64,000 nucleotides of DNA, from the NCBI RefSeq assembly GCF_016859285.1, contig NC_053401.1:11655161-11719160 (forward strand), read 5' to 3'. Position 1 is the stretch's first letter; each line of letters begins with the position of its first letter. This DNA comes from Xiphias gladius. Lineage: Eukaryota > Chordata > Actinopteri > Istiophoriformes > Xiphiidae. Under the pieces are notes generated by a model. It had not been told where the DNA came from. It saw only the letters and a program-made list of their open reading frames with translations, and made no database searches. Made by a program: the position numbers and the translations under genes. Below are positions 11,169 to 24,432 of this stretch, in pieces.

Positions 11169-11460
11169 TTAAAAGTGTACTCTTCTCAATCCAAAATCTA
11201 ATTTTACACTTGCAGCGACTGCACAGCAGATGGCGGTAAATAATAATTTACTGTTGACTTCCAGCACACAATCGTCATATATCATGCACTGGCCACACAG
11301 CGCAGCATCAAAGGCCAGCTGGTCGAATACGTTGAATGACTGAGCAATGGAAGCACTGACGTGTAAATGAACCGTCTGACCTGAATCCAAGGTGAAAGTG
11401 ATAGTGAAGATGCAATCCTGCTGTTCCCCTGTTAGCTTATTTCCCACAGTGCACTCTGGG
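11169..11460 (-). other. Unassigned coding-like open frame upstream of ccdc146
   Basis: On the - strand, about 95 codons are open, entering as ATPECTVGNKLTG, continuing through FTITFTLDSGQTVHLHV and FDQLAFDAALCGQC, and ending at the stop at 11169. The alternating hydrophobic/polar pattern and varied composition look more protein-like than most chance frames here, and a possible donor (ACA|GTAAAT, near 11,250) and AG acceptor (near 11,460) exist. There is no convincing start codon, and I do not recognise the family. It could be an isolated exon of an unidentified gene, a decayed coding remnant, or chance. Confidence 0.2.
11223..11236 (+). promoter_or_regulatory. CTCF-like core motif
   Basis: ACAGCAGATGGCGG matches 13 of 14 positions of the degenerate CTCF core CCASYAGRKGGCRS; only the first base differs. 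It sits between the ccdc146 promoter and the 20-kb gene-poor interval. Such matches also arise inside repeats, so occupancy is unproven. Confidence 0.25.
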
Positions 11461-13174
11461 GTTGCCCATTAGCCCCCCCGCAACAGCTGCAGGGGTGTGT
11501 TATTTCAGCAGTGTATGTGTTAGCATGCCAACAGGGGTGTGCATACTATGTCTATGAAAGATACAGAGATCCTTTTAGGTTATTCCATCAACTTTAATAA
11601 GTAAAGTAGGACATAGACATGATATAACGCCTAAAAAAAATGCTGGGTGCCACCAAGCAAGAAGCACCTTTAGCCCACTCTGCTAATGGTATTGTCAGTC
11701 TTGAGTCTTTTGTCAGTTATGAATTGTGGGAAACGGCCTTTGACTGTGTATGTGATGTCAGGCACAGACAACACACACATATGGAAACAAACCCTAACTT
11801 TCTGTATTAATGCTTGCATGCACACATTCACAAGACCTTTCGGAGTTTAACTGGCATCATTACCGTAACGACTTTGTCTGTTATTCAGCTTCAATCCACT
11901 TTAACCATATCCGACCAACTGACAGTACACTCCCTTGTAATTTGCTTGTTTGGCGAAGGAGATATACTATTTTTGTGCACAAAGTCAACAGCTGAATGTA
12001 TTAATTTTTCCAGCGGTTGCAGTTTGGCAGTTTGGCTTGACTTTCACTATAATTCAAGAAATTGGTGAAACATTGGAGACAGCATCAGCTCTCACTCACA
12101 ACATTATAATGGTAGATCCAAATTTCATGCTGTTTTTCCATTGTTACCGGGTATGACTGAAAGAGGGGCAAGCCGAAGGGGAATGAAAGAACAAATTTGA
12201 CTTCTGGCTCTCCAATTAATCCTGTCAATGATGTAGACCTAATTTTACCACCCCCTTGTTAAACTCAAACAAATCACCCAGCACTTTTATTAACTTTATC
12301 AATGCTTTTGGCAAAAGCCAGGTTTCCAAATAAACCTTGAACCCACCCCCCAAAAGTCTGGATATGCTAACTTCTAAATCATACGTTTATCTTTTGGTGA
12401 AAATATGCCCCTGATGTGTTCTTAATATTATCATTTTTGGCTAAATAAAACATAAGCCCAAGCTTTATAGCTTTTGGGAGTGCAACTTAGACTTGCAAAA
12501 GTATGTGTGAATAATAGAAGGAAGCTGAAAATTAAAATAAAGTGTGCTTGCTTCGGGTTATTTTTTGCGGTTGCTGAGTCAGTCATTGACAGAGTGCATT
12601 GACTGTACCATACTATAGTCCCAAAGTGGTGTTATACCCTTTCATCCCAGTAAATGATAATGCCTGTTGAATCAGTCACCAGGGCAGTTAGCATGGCTGA
12701 AACCTGGGATTAGAAAGATGTGAAAAGTTGATATCAGTGGTTATAATCCAATAATTGAGATTGTATATTTTCATTTTAGTTTAACTATGACTTGATTTAT
12801 AGCTTTGCTTTTATGGTGATATAATTTATGCAATATATTTCCACATGTGATGAGGCGTAACCTGTTGTGTTCAGAATTCATCAGTTGGTGGAAACAGTGC
12901 AGAGATGTTGAACTTCCTGTATATGGTGAAACAGTGAGTGAAAACGAGTATTCAAAATATGGATATCCACCTTCTAAGAATGTGAAATGGACTCTGAAAA
13001 AATGATTGCTGATAGCAACAGAAAACACAGTATTGATTATAACCCAGCTACTATCATATATGTTATAGCAACTATTAATCACTATAAGGGTATAGATTTT
13101 AGGGGTAGCAATACTGTGCTGCTACAGTGGTTTTGTGAAGTCTGTGTAAAAGCAGGTCGACTACCACAGTTTCA

Positions 13175-13176
<2 letters not shown>

Positions 13177-13248
<72 letters not shown>
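13177..13248 (+). repeat. (GT)n microsatellite
   Basis: An uninterrupted GT dinucleotide run of 72 bases. A CA run on the same strand lies about 240 bp downstream (13,492-13,543), so the two are inverted with respect to each other. Confidence 0.97.
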
Positions 13249-13250
<2 letters not shown>

Positions 13251-13491
13251 CTGCGTGTTAGCTCACTAGCTTCTGCATAAGCCAGACCTTTGGAAAAAGT
13301 TATTGTACCTCCAGAGTGCAGTATCCAGATCACTGTTTTACTGCTTTATTGTAGTCACAACAAACGAAACTTGGGGATTGGGGGTATTTTGCAACCCCGT
13401 ACACCCCCAGGTTCCTTTCTTTCATGTGTGATTGGGTGTTGGGACACTGTTTTAAGTGTCCTAATTATCAAACACTCACACTCACTCACAG

Positions 13492-13497
13492 ACACAC

Positions 13498-13542
<45 letters not shown>

Positions 13543-13543
13543 A
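13492..13543 (+). repeat. (CA)n microsatellite
   Basis: A CA dinucleotide run of about 50 bases with single interruptions (CGCA) near each end. Confidence 0.95.
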
Positions 13544-16500
13544 TGAGCAGTGTTATTTTTCCATACACGTAATCTGCTGGTACAATTTCTCTTGTCAATG
13601 ACTCGGTCCTTCAGACAAAACATCTGGAGACAGTATATAAACAGATGTTTAAAGTCTCTTAAAACCTTGAAACCAGCTTTTATGGATGCTCGAACCGAAT
13701 CATCTGTGCAAGTGACTGTCTTTGAGAGATCCTTTCGTTATATTCAAAGATAGACTGGGTTATAACAATAAATGAGACAGCGTGAAATGTTATGATTACT
13801 ATTAATTTGTTTCAACAGAGGGATAGAAACAAGAACCTTAATCCAACTCCTCATTGTCCTCAACGTTTGATTAAATTTCATACTGCTGTGCAAATATTTC
13901 GTAGTTTCGTGGACTACCTAAAACATAAATGACTGAGAAATTGTGAGGTGCTTTTGGCAAACTCTGGGTCTGATGTCATTCTTCAGTGTGAGTCCAGTGC
14001 ATTATTTCACAGTGTCTCAGTGGGCAGACTGGAGGCCCGTGGCCCTTTTACTGTAAAGCAGACTGTAAGACCCCCCTACAGCTTGAACTCCAAAAATCAG
14101 TAGACAGCCGTGTCATTGTTTTCAGTATCTACATGTATGCCTCCAAAAAATGTCAACTAAAACCATATGTGTGAGCCAGTAACAGCTGTGCACTGTTTCC
14201 GAAGAGTATCTCAACTCATTTGGATCAAATGCGGATCTTTGAAGAGTGTCTCACTCATCAATAACTTGAGCAGAAGTTGTTTGTATTCAATATGTTAGGA
14301 AGTGATAAATGTTTTAGGCACTGGGATACAAAGTCGCAGGATCTTGAATCCAACGAATGATGTAGAATAGAAGGTATTTTAGGCAGAGGAATATACTGTG
14401 TTGCACTCTAATATATCATATTAGACTGTAGAGCACGTTGTCATTTTGCTGTCTTTAATTTTGAATACATAATAAGTGCCTATTTTGTTTTGCATCATAT
14501 CAAACAGATACACAGTTGTATCATATACCACGCAGGATGTTTCAAAACATGTGAGTTAATCACACTTTCAACCTGCTAGACTGTTTTACTTGTTTTTTAT
14601 AGGATGATTTTCCTTTCAGTGCTATGAAAACTACACCTGATCTAAATATGTGTGTCTGTATGTGTCTGTTTGTGTGCTTTTAAAAAAATGTGTTTTTAGG
14701 TGCACATTCCTTGGCTGACAATAGATATTTGATGTTTTCATACCTTCATCTCAAGGGTATGTACCAAATCCAAATATATTAATTTTATTCCATTGTATGG
14801 TCATTTTTATGCTATTTTTGCAGTCTGTAGCGGTGTGCTAAAAGAAATATGAGAGTGAAGAGGTACAACATACAATCAAGATCCAGAAGTACGTAAATGT
14901 TGATAAAGTTTCACTAAAGAACTTTTTTGTTTGTGCAGTGAGTGGACACATAAGGATTCACAATGGTATCAGTTTTACTAGGCATATTTGTCCTGATGTG
15001 GAGACCAAATAAATTTAAAGGCCTATTCTCTTCTTTCTAACTTTGATGTGGTCTTTGCTGTTATTTTACGGAGCTTCAGCATTTTCCTTACAAGGCCTTA
15101 TACATTTCTGAGGGAAGGTACATGTGGTGCTGCTCATATAACATGTAACTGTAACTGTGGCTAGCCTTTGCACCAGACTGATGTTCAATAAAATGAAATA
15201 AAATTGCCAACTACTGCATCGATACATGCTAGGAATAACCTGAAATGAAGTGGACGTTTACTTCAGCTTTTTCAGCTGGGGTTTTATTAAGCACTTTTAG
15301 CCTAAGGGCCACTTTACTGTTGTTTGATGTTGTAGATTGTTAGTATTATCTTTACGCTATGTTTTTAACATCAGTAATTTTGTGTTTTGGATTTCTATCA
15401 TGTCCCCAAAAATGGATGTTTCTGCTGCCAAACAAATTTCTCTCTCTGAGATAATCAAGTTTACCCCGACTTTTTACACTTGAAACAATGACTGTGTTTA
15501 TACTCAGTCTATATAAATGTTAATTCCTTTAAAAAAAAAATTAATGGGGAGAAAGATCTTTAAAAGATAACTACAAATAATTTGTGGAGAAAAAAATGCC
15601 AGCCTAACTCTAAATGCTAAATGAAAGTCTGAATCAACTTTAGTAAATGCTTTTCACCTTGAATGCCCAGTCTAATTATACTTTACTGGAACCTCCTGAA
15701 TCACTGTCTTTGTTCACTCTCATGATTTTGGATTGTAACCAGTAAAACAAAGTAGAGCCATGAGTGGCAAAGAAAGTGGATTTCATCCCAGGGTAAAAAA
15801 AAAAACACAGTTATAAATCCTTGCTTGTATCTTGAATAGATTGAAAAGTGGTGGCTGAGCGAATTTGTTAATTGCAGGCATGTGACCCTCCATGACCTCT
15901 GAGGTGGAATTTGTCCAAGGACACCCTGCAAATGTCCAGGGGGATTAGACTGAGTATTACCACCACCTTCTTGTTTCCATTGAGGAAAGGTTCTGTATCT
16001 TTTTTACTGCCCTGCACAAAACTTTCATCACATTCCATGGTCAAGGATTGGGGGAAATAAGAGCAACAAAAAGAGGTCACACAGGTCACATTAGCTTATT
16101 TAAGAGAGGTTGAATGTTGAATCCAAATAAACAGACCGGGTCAGGTTGGCTTATCCCTCACAGGTGATGACTCAGTTTGACTTGATTCTCACGCAGACAG
16201 ACTCAAGTTTACATAAACAACTTTCAGTTTGGTTTAGACTTCACCAAAGTCAATCTGGGGGCCACTGTGGACACTTTTTTCAGAGGAGATTGACTTCCCT
16301 CACATCTTGTCCATATCACATCACATTATTCAAACTAGCATCCTACCAGAATATTACTGGACATATCTAAAGGGCCACTAACGATACAGCCATAAAACCT
16401 GAGGTTTGAAGCTCACATCAGACCTTTATTGCATCTCATCTTCTATGGTTTTCCTCTCAGCTGCCATGCGCTGCTGGACACAGTCTAGTAGTAAAAACAG

Positions 16501-16561
16501 TTTTTAAAAAAATGAATAAAAACGTTATACAAATAGAATGTGTGCTAAAGGCACATATACA

Positions 16562-16720
16562 TTGTGGTGGAAAGTTAAGTACATTTACTAAGTACTGTAC
16601 TTAGTATATCCATTTTGTGCTATTTCTTCTCTACTAAATTTCAGAAGCAAATATTGTACTCTTTACTCCACTGCATTTATTTGACAATTATACTTTTCAG
16701 AATATTATTTTAAATTAAAA
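16562..16720 (+). repeat. Teleost dispersed repeat of the 'AAGTACATTTACT' type
   Basis: The stretch AAGTACATTTACTAAGTACTGTACTTAG followed by a pyrimidine-rich ACTCCACTGCATTTATTTGA segment is a repeat I recognise as very common in percomorph fish. A second copy in reverse orientation is at 62,098-62,218 (GACTTAAGTACAGCACTTGAGTAAATG). Confidence 0.7.
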
Positions 16721-16753
16721 ACATATACTAAGTTTATAGAATAATACGCATTG

Positions 16754-17171
16754 TTAAAGGTACTATTGGTAAGTTTTCTCTGCTGCTGAATGTGGTTTCT
16801 TGCTGGGAGCCGGGGGTGTGATGGTCACTTACCTAGAGCTTCATCATTGCATTTATAAGACAAGAGATTATAATACACCCTCTGAGCAGATCTACTTCTT
16901 CAGGGCAGACTGGACACTATAGTGACTTGCTAGGCCTGGCCAGTGCTAGCTGGTTAGCATGCTAAGTTCAGTAGAAGAAAAGAATTGATAGAAATAGAAC
17001 CAAAACAAGAGTTAATATTGGCATTACTTTCCACCGCTGGAGACAGCTCTTGGCGAATAAAGGAACGTACTTTGATGCTGAACTTGCAATGTTTCTTCTA
17101 GACTGGTAAGTAAACACGCGTTAATGCTAACAATGCATTTGCATAGCAAAACTTACATATAGCTCCTTTAA
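16754..17171. mobile_element. Miniature inverted-repeat element with TTAA ends (MITE)
   Basis: The left terminus AGGTACTATTGGTAAGTTTT (16758-16777) and the reverse complement of the right terminus (17148-17167) match at 16 of 20 positions. Each is bordered by TTAA (16754-16757 and 17168-17171), the target-site duplication used by piggyBac and Kolobok transposons. The interior of about 370 bp has no transposase frame, so it is non-autonomous. The superfamily cannot be decided from the ends alone. Confidence 0.7.
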
Positions 17172-17840
17172 AGATGAAACCAGTTGTCCCCAAGCCTTTT
17201 GGCATGTGACATTTAGATAAAAATTTTCCAATGTCCTTATGACTATACAAAAAGCAAAATTAGAGAAAAGTCCCAAAATCAATGCAAATTAAACTAATTA
17301 AAATAGAAATGCCCATTAAACATCTCACAACCCCTCAGATTTATCTTGTGACTGTTTGCAGGAGGCCTCACCCCTACTATAGGCTGGGAGCCACAGGACT
17401 TAAGTATTTTTACATGATTCTATTGGTATCACTTAAATATAGAACACTTCCAACCATGTGTATGTGTCACTGCCTTTTCATATCTTTACCTACAGCACAA
17501 TACATGAATTAATAGACTACACAACAGAGAGAAAAAAGCTATTGGAAAACAGAGACATGCATGCATGTTCACCACAGAGGCGATTTAATCACCTACAAAA
17601 CATCTGTAGCTGACCCATCCCTGAGGGTATTAACCTATTTTATTGGTAACACTGGAATGTCTAGTGAGAGGAGAAAAGAAAGAAAGAAAGATACACCATA
17701 TGATGTCTGTCTGTGTAATGTAACTTGATTTTTCTGAGAGTTGCAAATTGCCTGTTGAGAAGGATGGAAACTATTAACGTCATCTGTTCACCAGATCCAG
17801 AGGATAGCCTCCCATTTACATACATGCTGGCTTTGTGAGC

Positions 17841-17842
<2 letters not shown>

Positions 17843-17914
<72 letters not shown>

Positions 17915-17956
17915 GTGCCTGTGTGTGTGTGTGCCTGTGTGTGTGTGTGTGTGTGT
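17843..17956 (+). repeat. (GT)n microsatellite, interrupted
   Basis: About 114 bases of GT repeat with interruptions GC, GCCT and GCCT in its second half. A CT-then-CA compound repeat on the same strand follows at 18,301-18,362. Confidence 0.96.
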
Positions 17957-18300
17957 TTGTTTAAATGTGTTCGCTCCCCACAGATCCAGGGAGGGATCCT
18001 CCAGGGCCGCCTGGCTTCCTTCCCTTTCATCCCAGCCACAGTCATCCACAGCAAGCCACATCCTTGCAAATGCTGACCTCAAAGGTTAAGATGGTTAGGA
18101 CTACAGAACATCCAGCAAACAAATCGTCTTCCACTTTCTTCGTTTAATTTTCTTCTTGTGCTTGTATTTTGATCCATTTCAACCATATATTCTATCTTTT
18201 TGCTATTTCTTATATTTTATCTTCTATCCTATATTTCTCTCTTTTTCTGTGTTCTCTGCACCTGAACATGTCACTTTTTCTCATCATTCTTTCTCCATTT

Positions 18301-18309
18301 CTCTCTCTA

Positions 18310-18362
<53 letters not shown>
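18301..18362 (+). repeat. Compound (CT)n(CA)n microsatellite
   Basis: CT repeats to about 18,325, then CA repeats to 18,362. Confidence 0.95.
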
Positions 18363-18364
<2 letters not shown>

Positions 18365-18699
18365 CGCCACATCTGGTAAACACTGTCATTTGTCACCACT
18401 AATAAATGATAGCAGCAAACACTGAGGGAAAAGTTAGACATTTCATATTTCTGGTGTGGCTATATGAGGCGCATTAAAAACCCATGTTGTCTAAAGTTTC
18501 CTATTGGAAAACTAGTGTTCTCTGTTATGGAAATATTTGTGTTGAGCACAGTTGCCCCACGATGACACAGTAATAGGTCCTATTAAATTAAATCATATGG
18601 TTCAAAATGAAGTTTTTCAGTAGAGTGGCATTAATCAATCCAAAGAAGCTGTAAACACAGGATTTAATATTATCATTTGAAAGGGTGATTGTGTTAGCA

Positions 18700-19180
18700 A
18701 AGAGCCTATTTACATACCCAGCAGATGCAAAGCAACATTAACATTCATTCGGAGCTGTTTCTCTGGCCAGATAACAAATGTAAAGTCCAATATTCACTTT
18801 CCTGTTAACTCCATTTTGGCCTACGCACCCTCCTGGAAAAAAAGTATGACGCTTTAGCTGCTAAATGCTCCGTCATGTCAACCAGCTAATTGCTAACTGT
18901 GCCTGTCTGCCATTTGGTATCATGCAGGTACCGCACAGTGGGTTTCTTGTGGCTTTTTTGCTGAAAACAACTGCCTGCTGCAACTGAAAACAAGTAAGAG
19001 CAGTGAGAGTGAACAAAACATTATGGGTCAGAAAACAAAAATAATGAACTGAATGATGCTAAGATGCTCCATAGAGCTGAGAGGTCGGGGATAAATCTTT
19101 GTGGGTTCATCACTAAGCGTGACCCTTTTCACATAAATATGGTTATGTGGTCCATTTTTAGTATGAAGATATTGAATTTA
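18700..19180 (+). repeat. Dispersed repeat, copy 1
   Basis: This stretch shares ordered diverged blocks with 28,870-29,340: AGCCTATTTACA, AACAT..GCATTCATT, TTCAATATTCA or CCAATATTCA, CTGCCATTTGGT, GATGCTAA.ATGCTCCA.AGA. The layout matches a repeat common in percomorph genomes. No coding capacity was seen. Confidence 0.7.
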
Positions 19181-22100
19181 TAGCTTCTGTAAAGAAATGG
19201 TACTGCATGAAATGTGTATGTTTGTCTCTGCAAAAAGGGCCTCGGCCTACATTGCTTGAGCTTAACATTTAAAGGTATATATACCTAGATATTGTTGTAC
19301 ATTAAACTGTTATACTTTCATATGATTATTATTTAGTGTATGAAAACATTTTCATGGAAGCACAGCATCTTCTTCTGGAATCACATCATATGAAATCCTG
19401 TTTTGTGCCTAACAAAAAAACAATATACATCTCGCCAGTCATCTGTTCTCTTTTGTTTATGACAATTGTTTTAATTTCTCAAATAAAAAAGAATTGATAG
19501 TGATAGTGAGATTGTCATGTTAAATTGTTACAGAATATACCTTTAAACCTAACACATTTTAAACAAGAAAGTTAACCAAGTCGCACATCTGTCAGGCAAT
19601 CAGAGTAACAATGTGCTGTAAACAAAATCGTTTATGCTCATAAATTTTCACTTTCCCCGCTAAATGTTGAACAACCTTCTTCAAATTATTTTACATGAAA
19701 AAACCCCTCAAACTTTTCTTTCTTCTTTTCCTTAGTTTCATTTTTTATTTGACTAAATGCACAAACCACAGAAAGATTATAATTTTCCATGGTTGGTGGT
19801 GCCATCTTGAGGAAGGCACATTTAGTTTTTATTGCATGATAGGCTATATCCACAATTTATTTTTTGTGTGTGTATGTGTTTTTTGTTTTTTTTTCCTGTC
19901 TGTGGTCAGAAAAAGGCTGGAAATTTTCTATGTTGTATGGAGAGTTTTCTGTTTTGTCCTCAGGGAGTAGCCTACACCCCAAAACCAAAATTACATAGTA
20001 GGGATCTCCGACTGAGGTAGAGGGAGGGAATATGCAACTACAAGGATGCAAACGTTTGACCGTCAAAGAACAGTTAATCTCCTTTAAACATTTTATATTC
20101 AAGAAAGACACAATCTGAAAGATTTGAAAACAGCCCCCTTCTATTTAGGCAAGAGACAAACTTAACAGAAGAACAAACAAACAAAAGAAATGTGTGTGTG
20201 CCTGCAAGTCTGTTCAGAGACCAGACAGAGGTCATGACTCACTCCCTCTCTGTCTGCAAGGTCTCAGTGAAGCATTAGAGTCTACAGACCCCCCCCCCCA
20301 ACAGCAACCCAGTCCTTCGATTCCCAAATCCTCCAGACTCTACTAATTACTGGTCAGCTTCTGTGAGGTCTTAAATCCTCTCCAAGTGATGAAAAAGGGA
20401 ACAGAGGCGCAGACCTGCTACTGGATGAGGTGATGACCAGCTTGAGTAAAGAAAGTGAAAGAGACAGAATAACGTTGAAGGAACAAACTTGTTTAAAAAC
20501 ATAGCTAATGACACAATTAATTCTATGAGTAAGTCAACAAATTAACACGCACTCAGTAAAGGTGAACGAAGCGGAGCAGAGGCACGTAGCTCCCGGGTCA
20601 GCTACAGGCATTCTTGGTGACCTTTGAACCCTCATTCAGCTGTGTGGTACATCAGCCAGTGCTTGAGCATGCACTGTCTGTGCAGTGTGCAACACAACAT
20701 GCATGTATGCACACAAAAATGCATATAGGCTTTCCTTCGAATACACAATCAGCACACAATATAATAGGCAGTGAAAATAAATCAAAAACAAATCTGGCAC
20801 TGCTTTTTGGACATTAAAATTCCTGGTGGAACACCTGTTAAATACTATATGTACCAATTTTTCATAGTAAACTTTGTGTCACACTCCTTTGCTTTGCTTT
20901 GCTAATTAGCACTAGTTGGTGAAACACTTTTTTTCACTCAATTACTGTCCAGTTTATTTTAGTTTGTACCTTTACATTGCTGTCACCCCACGCTCTGTGA
21001 AACTAAACTCAAAAGGTGTCCTAAGGGCAAAAAGTACATGCTTATCTGTAATTTGAGTCTCAAAGTTATAAAATTACATTATGCATCCGTGAACCCTTTA
21101 CGGTAGCAGCTGTATACAGTTTATACAGCTAAGTGATTGAGCTCTGTGACCAAAACTCCAGAGGTTATAAAATTTAACCGTGTGCATATTTGTGTGTGTT
21201 TTTGTGTTTTCACAAACTCAGTTAAATATAGCAAGACTTGATTTTTGATGAAAACCCTGGAACAAAAGACTCTTGAGACCGTGGGACCCATTCCTGTGAT
21301 CGGTGTAAAACAGATTTTCTTCATAGATCTTCTATAGAAACACATGAACCCTTTGGAGAATGGACTTTCTGGAAACGGTTTAGTTCACAGACTTTTTGGG
21401 TTGCAGCCTTACAAAACTGAACAGTGATTATGTCTATTATGCCTCTATAGAGGTGGAGACATTGTATAACTTACATTTTTTATAGGGTTGTTTAACTACT
21501 GCTGCACTTTTTAACTAACCCTGCGAAAGACTGTTGTGCAAAACAAGCCTTTACCCTCTTTTACTTATTTGAGGCTCATGCATTTTTTTTAGTTTTGTGA
21601 CACAGGACTGAACAAAAAAAATATTGGACAATGGTGTCTTTGTTCAACCATGATGAAAAAAATGATGTTTGCAAAAACAAAACCAACTGTAGATTCCTTC
21701 ACTTCAGTTCTCTACTGTAGACTTGTCTCTCCCTGTTCCTCTTTGTACTGCTCTCCATCACTATGCATGGAAACTTGTGTGCTGTCATCATTGCAACCTT
21801 TGACCAATTACCTGCTCTCATATGAGGCTTTGATGGACCACAAATATGGAGGCATGTATATTTCTGTATAAAGGACTGTGAGCACAGAGAGCAGCACTCC
21901 CAGTGAGTTAGGTGTAGTGGGACTTTGGTCTACAAAACAGGATTCAGCGGAGGCTGAGAAGGAGTTGCTGCAACAAGTTGAAAACATTAGTTAAATCTTT
22001 CAAGTCATCTGTAGCAGGGAGGAGGTGAAATCTGAAGAACTATTCAAAACTCCCCAATTGCCATCAGCTTGGAACAGATTCCTTAACTTCTTCACATGTG

Positions 22101-24396
22101 TATCAAAGAGGAAGAATATGAAAAAAGATAAGAAAAAGGGGACTATTACAGTTGAGATATGAAATATTAAGGAACATCGCATTGTTTTTTCAAAAGCATA
22201 GTACCCAGTTTTACATGGTTATGGGTGGATCAGCTGTGGGGGCACAAAATGACAGGCAGCCTTGATTGTCAGCCCTCAAAGAGCTTCCCCCTGTAATGGT
22301 CACATTGGAAATGGTGGACTTTCATGAAACAATTAAGTGAAATTAATGACAAAAAAAAACAAGGGGTAAGAAAGGTGGGAGAAAAAGGTGGAGGATGAAA
22401 TGTAGAAGGATTCCTGACAGTGCAGGAGGAAAGTTGGAGTTAAAGAAGGGGATGCCAAGAAGGAGAAGACAAAAAGCTCACAAAAAGGATGAGAGTGACA
22501 AAAAGGATAAAGAAAAGGAAAAGGGATCTGAGTAGAATCTTTTCTGGACTGTACAAATGGAAAGTTTGGATGAGGGAAAGGAGTAGGGGAAGAGATGGTA
22601 GAGATGAAAAGAAGGGATGTGGGTAGAATGAATGGTTTTGGTGACGTTTGGATGAGTGAGGAAGACTGTAGAATAGCGGTGTATCTTGATACTTTTAAAT
22701 TATGCCTTCCATGTAACGAGCTGCAGTATCCAGTTTGGCTTGATACAGACATGCTCAAAGAAAATATAATCAATCTGCTTCTCTAATCTACTCACTCCAT
22801 TACTGACAACCCAGTCATCTCTAAGTTATTCCAAGTGATTGTGTATTAAAAATAAAGTTGTTCCGTGCTTATATTTACAACAGTAATGAATGATTTGTAG
22901 GCAATAAAACACCATGAACAAATTCCTTTTACGGCTTCTGCAGATTTCTTTTTTCCCCTAACACAGATTTGGATGATTATGATGATTATGTTCGATCGCT
23001 ATTTTCAATGATAATTGCCACTGTTTTTTTTTTTAATTAATAATTTCCAAAAATGTCCACGCATGTGATAACACTAACTAAATTTAAGGTATGGTGAAGG
23101 TTGGGCAGCAAAAAGTGCTTGGTTGCAGCGATCGAAAGAGCCTAATCACAGTTAAGCACATTCTTAAATATGCATAGATTTGTGTGTATGTGGTGGTCCA
23201 CTATTGTGTGACAGCTGTTATAAACAGCTGGCACATTAATAAATGGCCCACAGACTGGCACAGCTTCAGAGCACTGTGACACACTACAGCCCCTATTAGC
23301 GGTTGAGGTTTATGGTGCTGTTGTCCTATTAAAATCACAAACTGAAGCTTTTGATTGAAAACTGGGGACTCTATAAAAGATCAAATTAAAGAAACATGCA
23401 GTTAAACAGATGTAAAATTTTGCTTTCAAAGTGAGCAGCCATCACAAAGCTGCAAAAGAAATTAAGAGACACTGAGAGTGGTGTCCATTTGCAGAAAAGG
23501 TTAAAGATAGATTTCTTCTTGTGGCAAAAGTTAAGAGAGAATAAGCATTATTTTACTGGATCGATAACACGACAACTGACCTTCAAGTAAGAAGAAAAAG
23601 CAAGAAAATGTAGTTTGTGGTCTTTCATTGTCCTTTGTGTAAACAGCACTGGAGTGCTAAGAAATATCTTCCAGGGTTAGTCATGTTTGGTTTTCATTAA
23701 TGAGACATTACACTTTTCCAAAATATCAAACATATTTTTGTTATTTTATTATATATTACAGAGAAGCTGGTTGCATTTGCAAATAATTCCTTTCACTGAT
23801 GTTTGGGAAATTCTGGTAAATACACGTCATGCAATGTGAGATAACTTCAACAACAAATAATTTTGGTTGTCCAGGGCAGTAACACAGAACGCGAGGGAGT
23901 TTGGACTGTTAGCAGCATTAGCAGGCTAGTATATGCATTATGTGTATGTGATTTATTATTATGGTGACACCTGGACACGATTTTGTGTGTGTTCTTTAAT
24001 TTTCATTCCTGCAAGTCAGCACAGATGAATCATAACCAAGTTGTTGGGGCAACAGAGATGCAGCAAAGCTTGAGCGACATAACTTTGAGTAGACATTTGG
24101 GTTGGAAAAGGGGGTAAACCGAAGCAGATAGTGGTTTGTATGGAGTGAAATTGTAATGGAAAAGTACTGGTAATGGTGAAAGTTGCTATCAAAGCTTTTA
24201 TTATTTTACTGCCAAATCGCAGCTAGTACAGAAAGAAAAACACATCAAAAATTTGATTTTCAAATTTCATTTTATGACTTGATTTCAGCAATGTACCTCA
24301 GCTGGAGGAAAATAAGATTGACAACTGTCGTCCTTTGAGCAGCAAAAAAAAAGGTCACAATTAAAAAAAATCACAGGCTTCAATCTTAATATTAGG

Positions 24397-24432
24397 CTAG
24401 CAGTCCAGTCAGGCTAGCCAGACTGGACTAGA
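24397..24432. repeat. Short inverted repeat around GGCTAGCC
   Basis: AGTCCAGTC (24402-24410) and GACTGGACT (24421-24429) are exact reverse complements flanking the palindrome GGCTAGCC. Likely a small hairpin of no known role. Confidence 0.6.

Noticed and set aside
17788..18425. Several overlapping frames rich in Thr-His or Val-Cys
   Set aside because: They are translations of GT/CA microsatellites in both strands.
22333..22773. Long open frame of 146 codons on the - strand
   Set aside because: It is the translation of a purine/pyrimidine-biased tract (Ser/Phe/Pro/Leu-rich) with no domain, no splice context and no family resemblance; length is explained by the lack of stop codons in such sequence.
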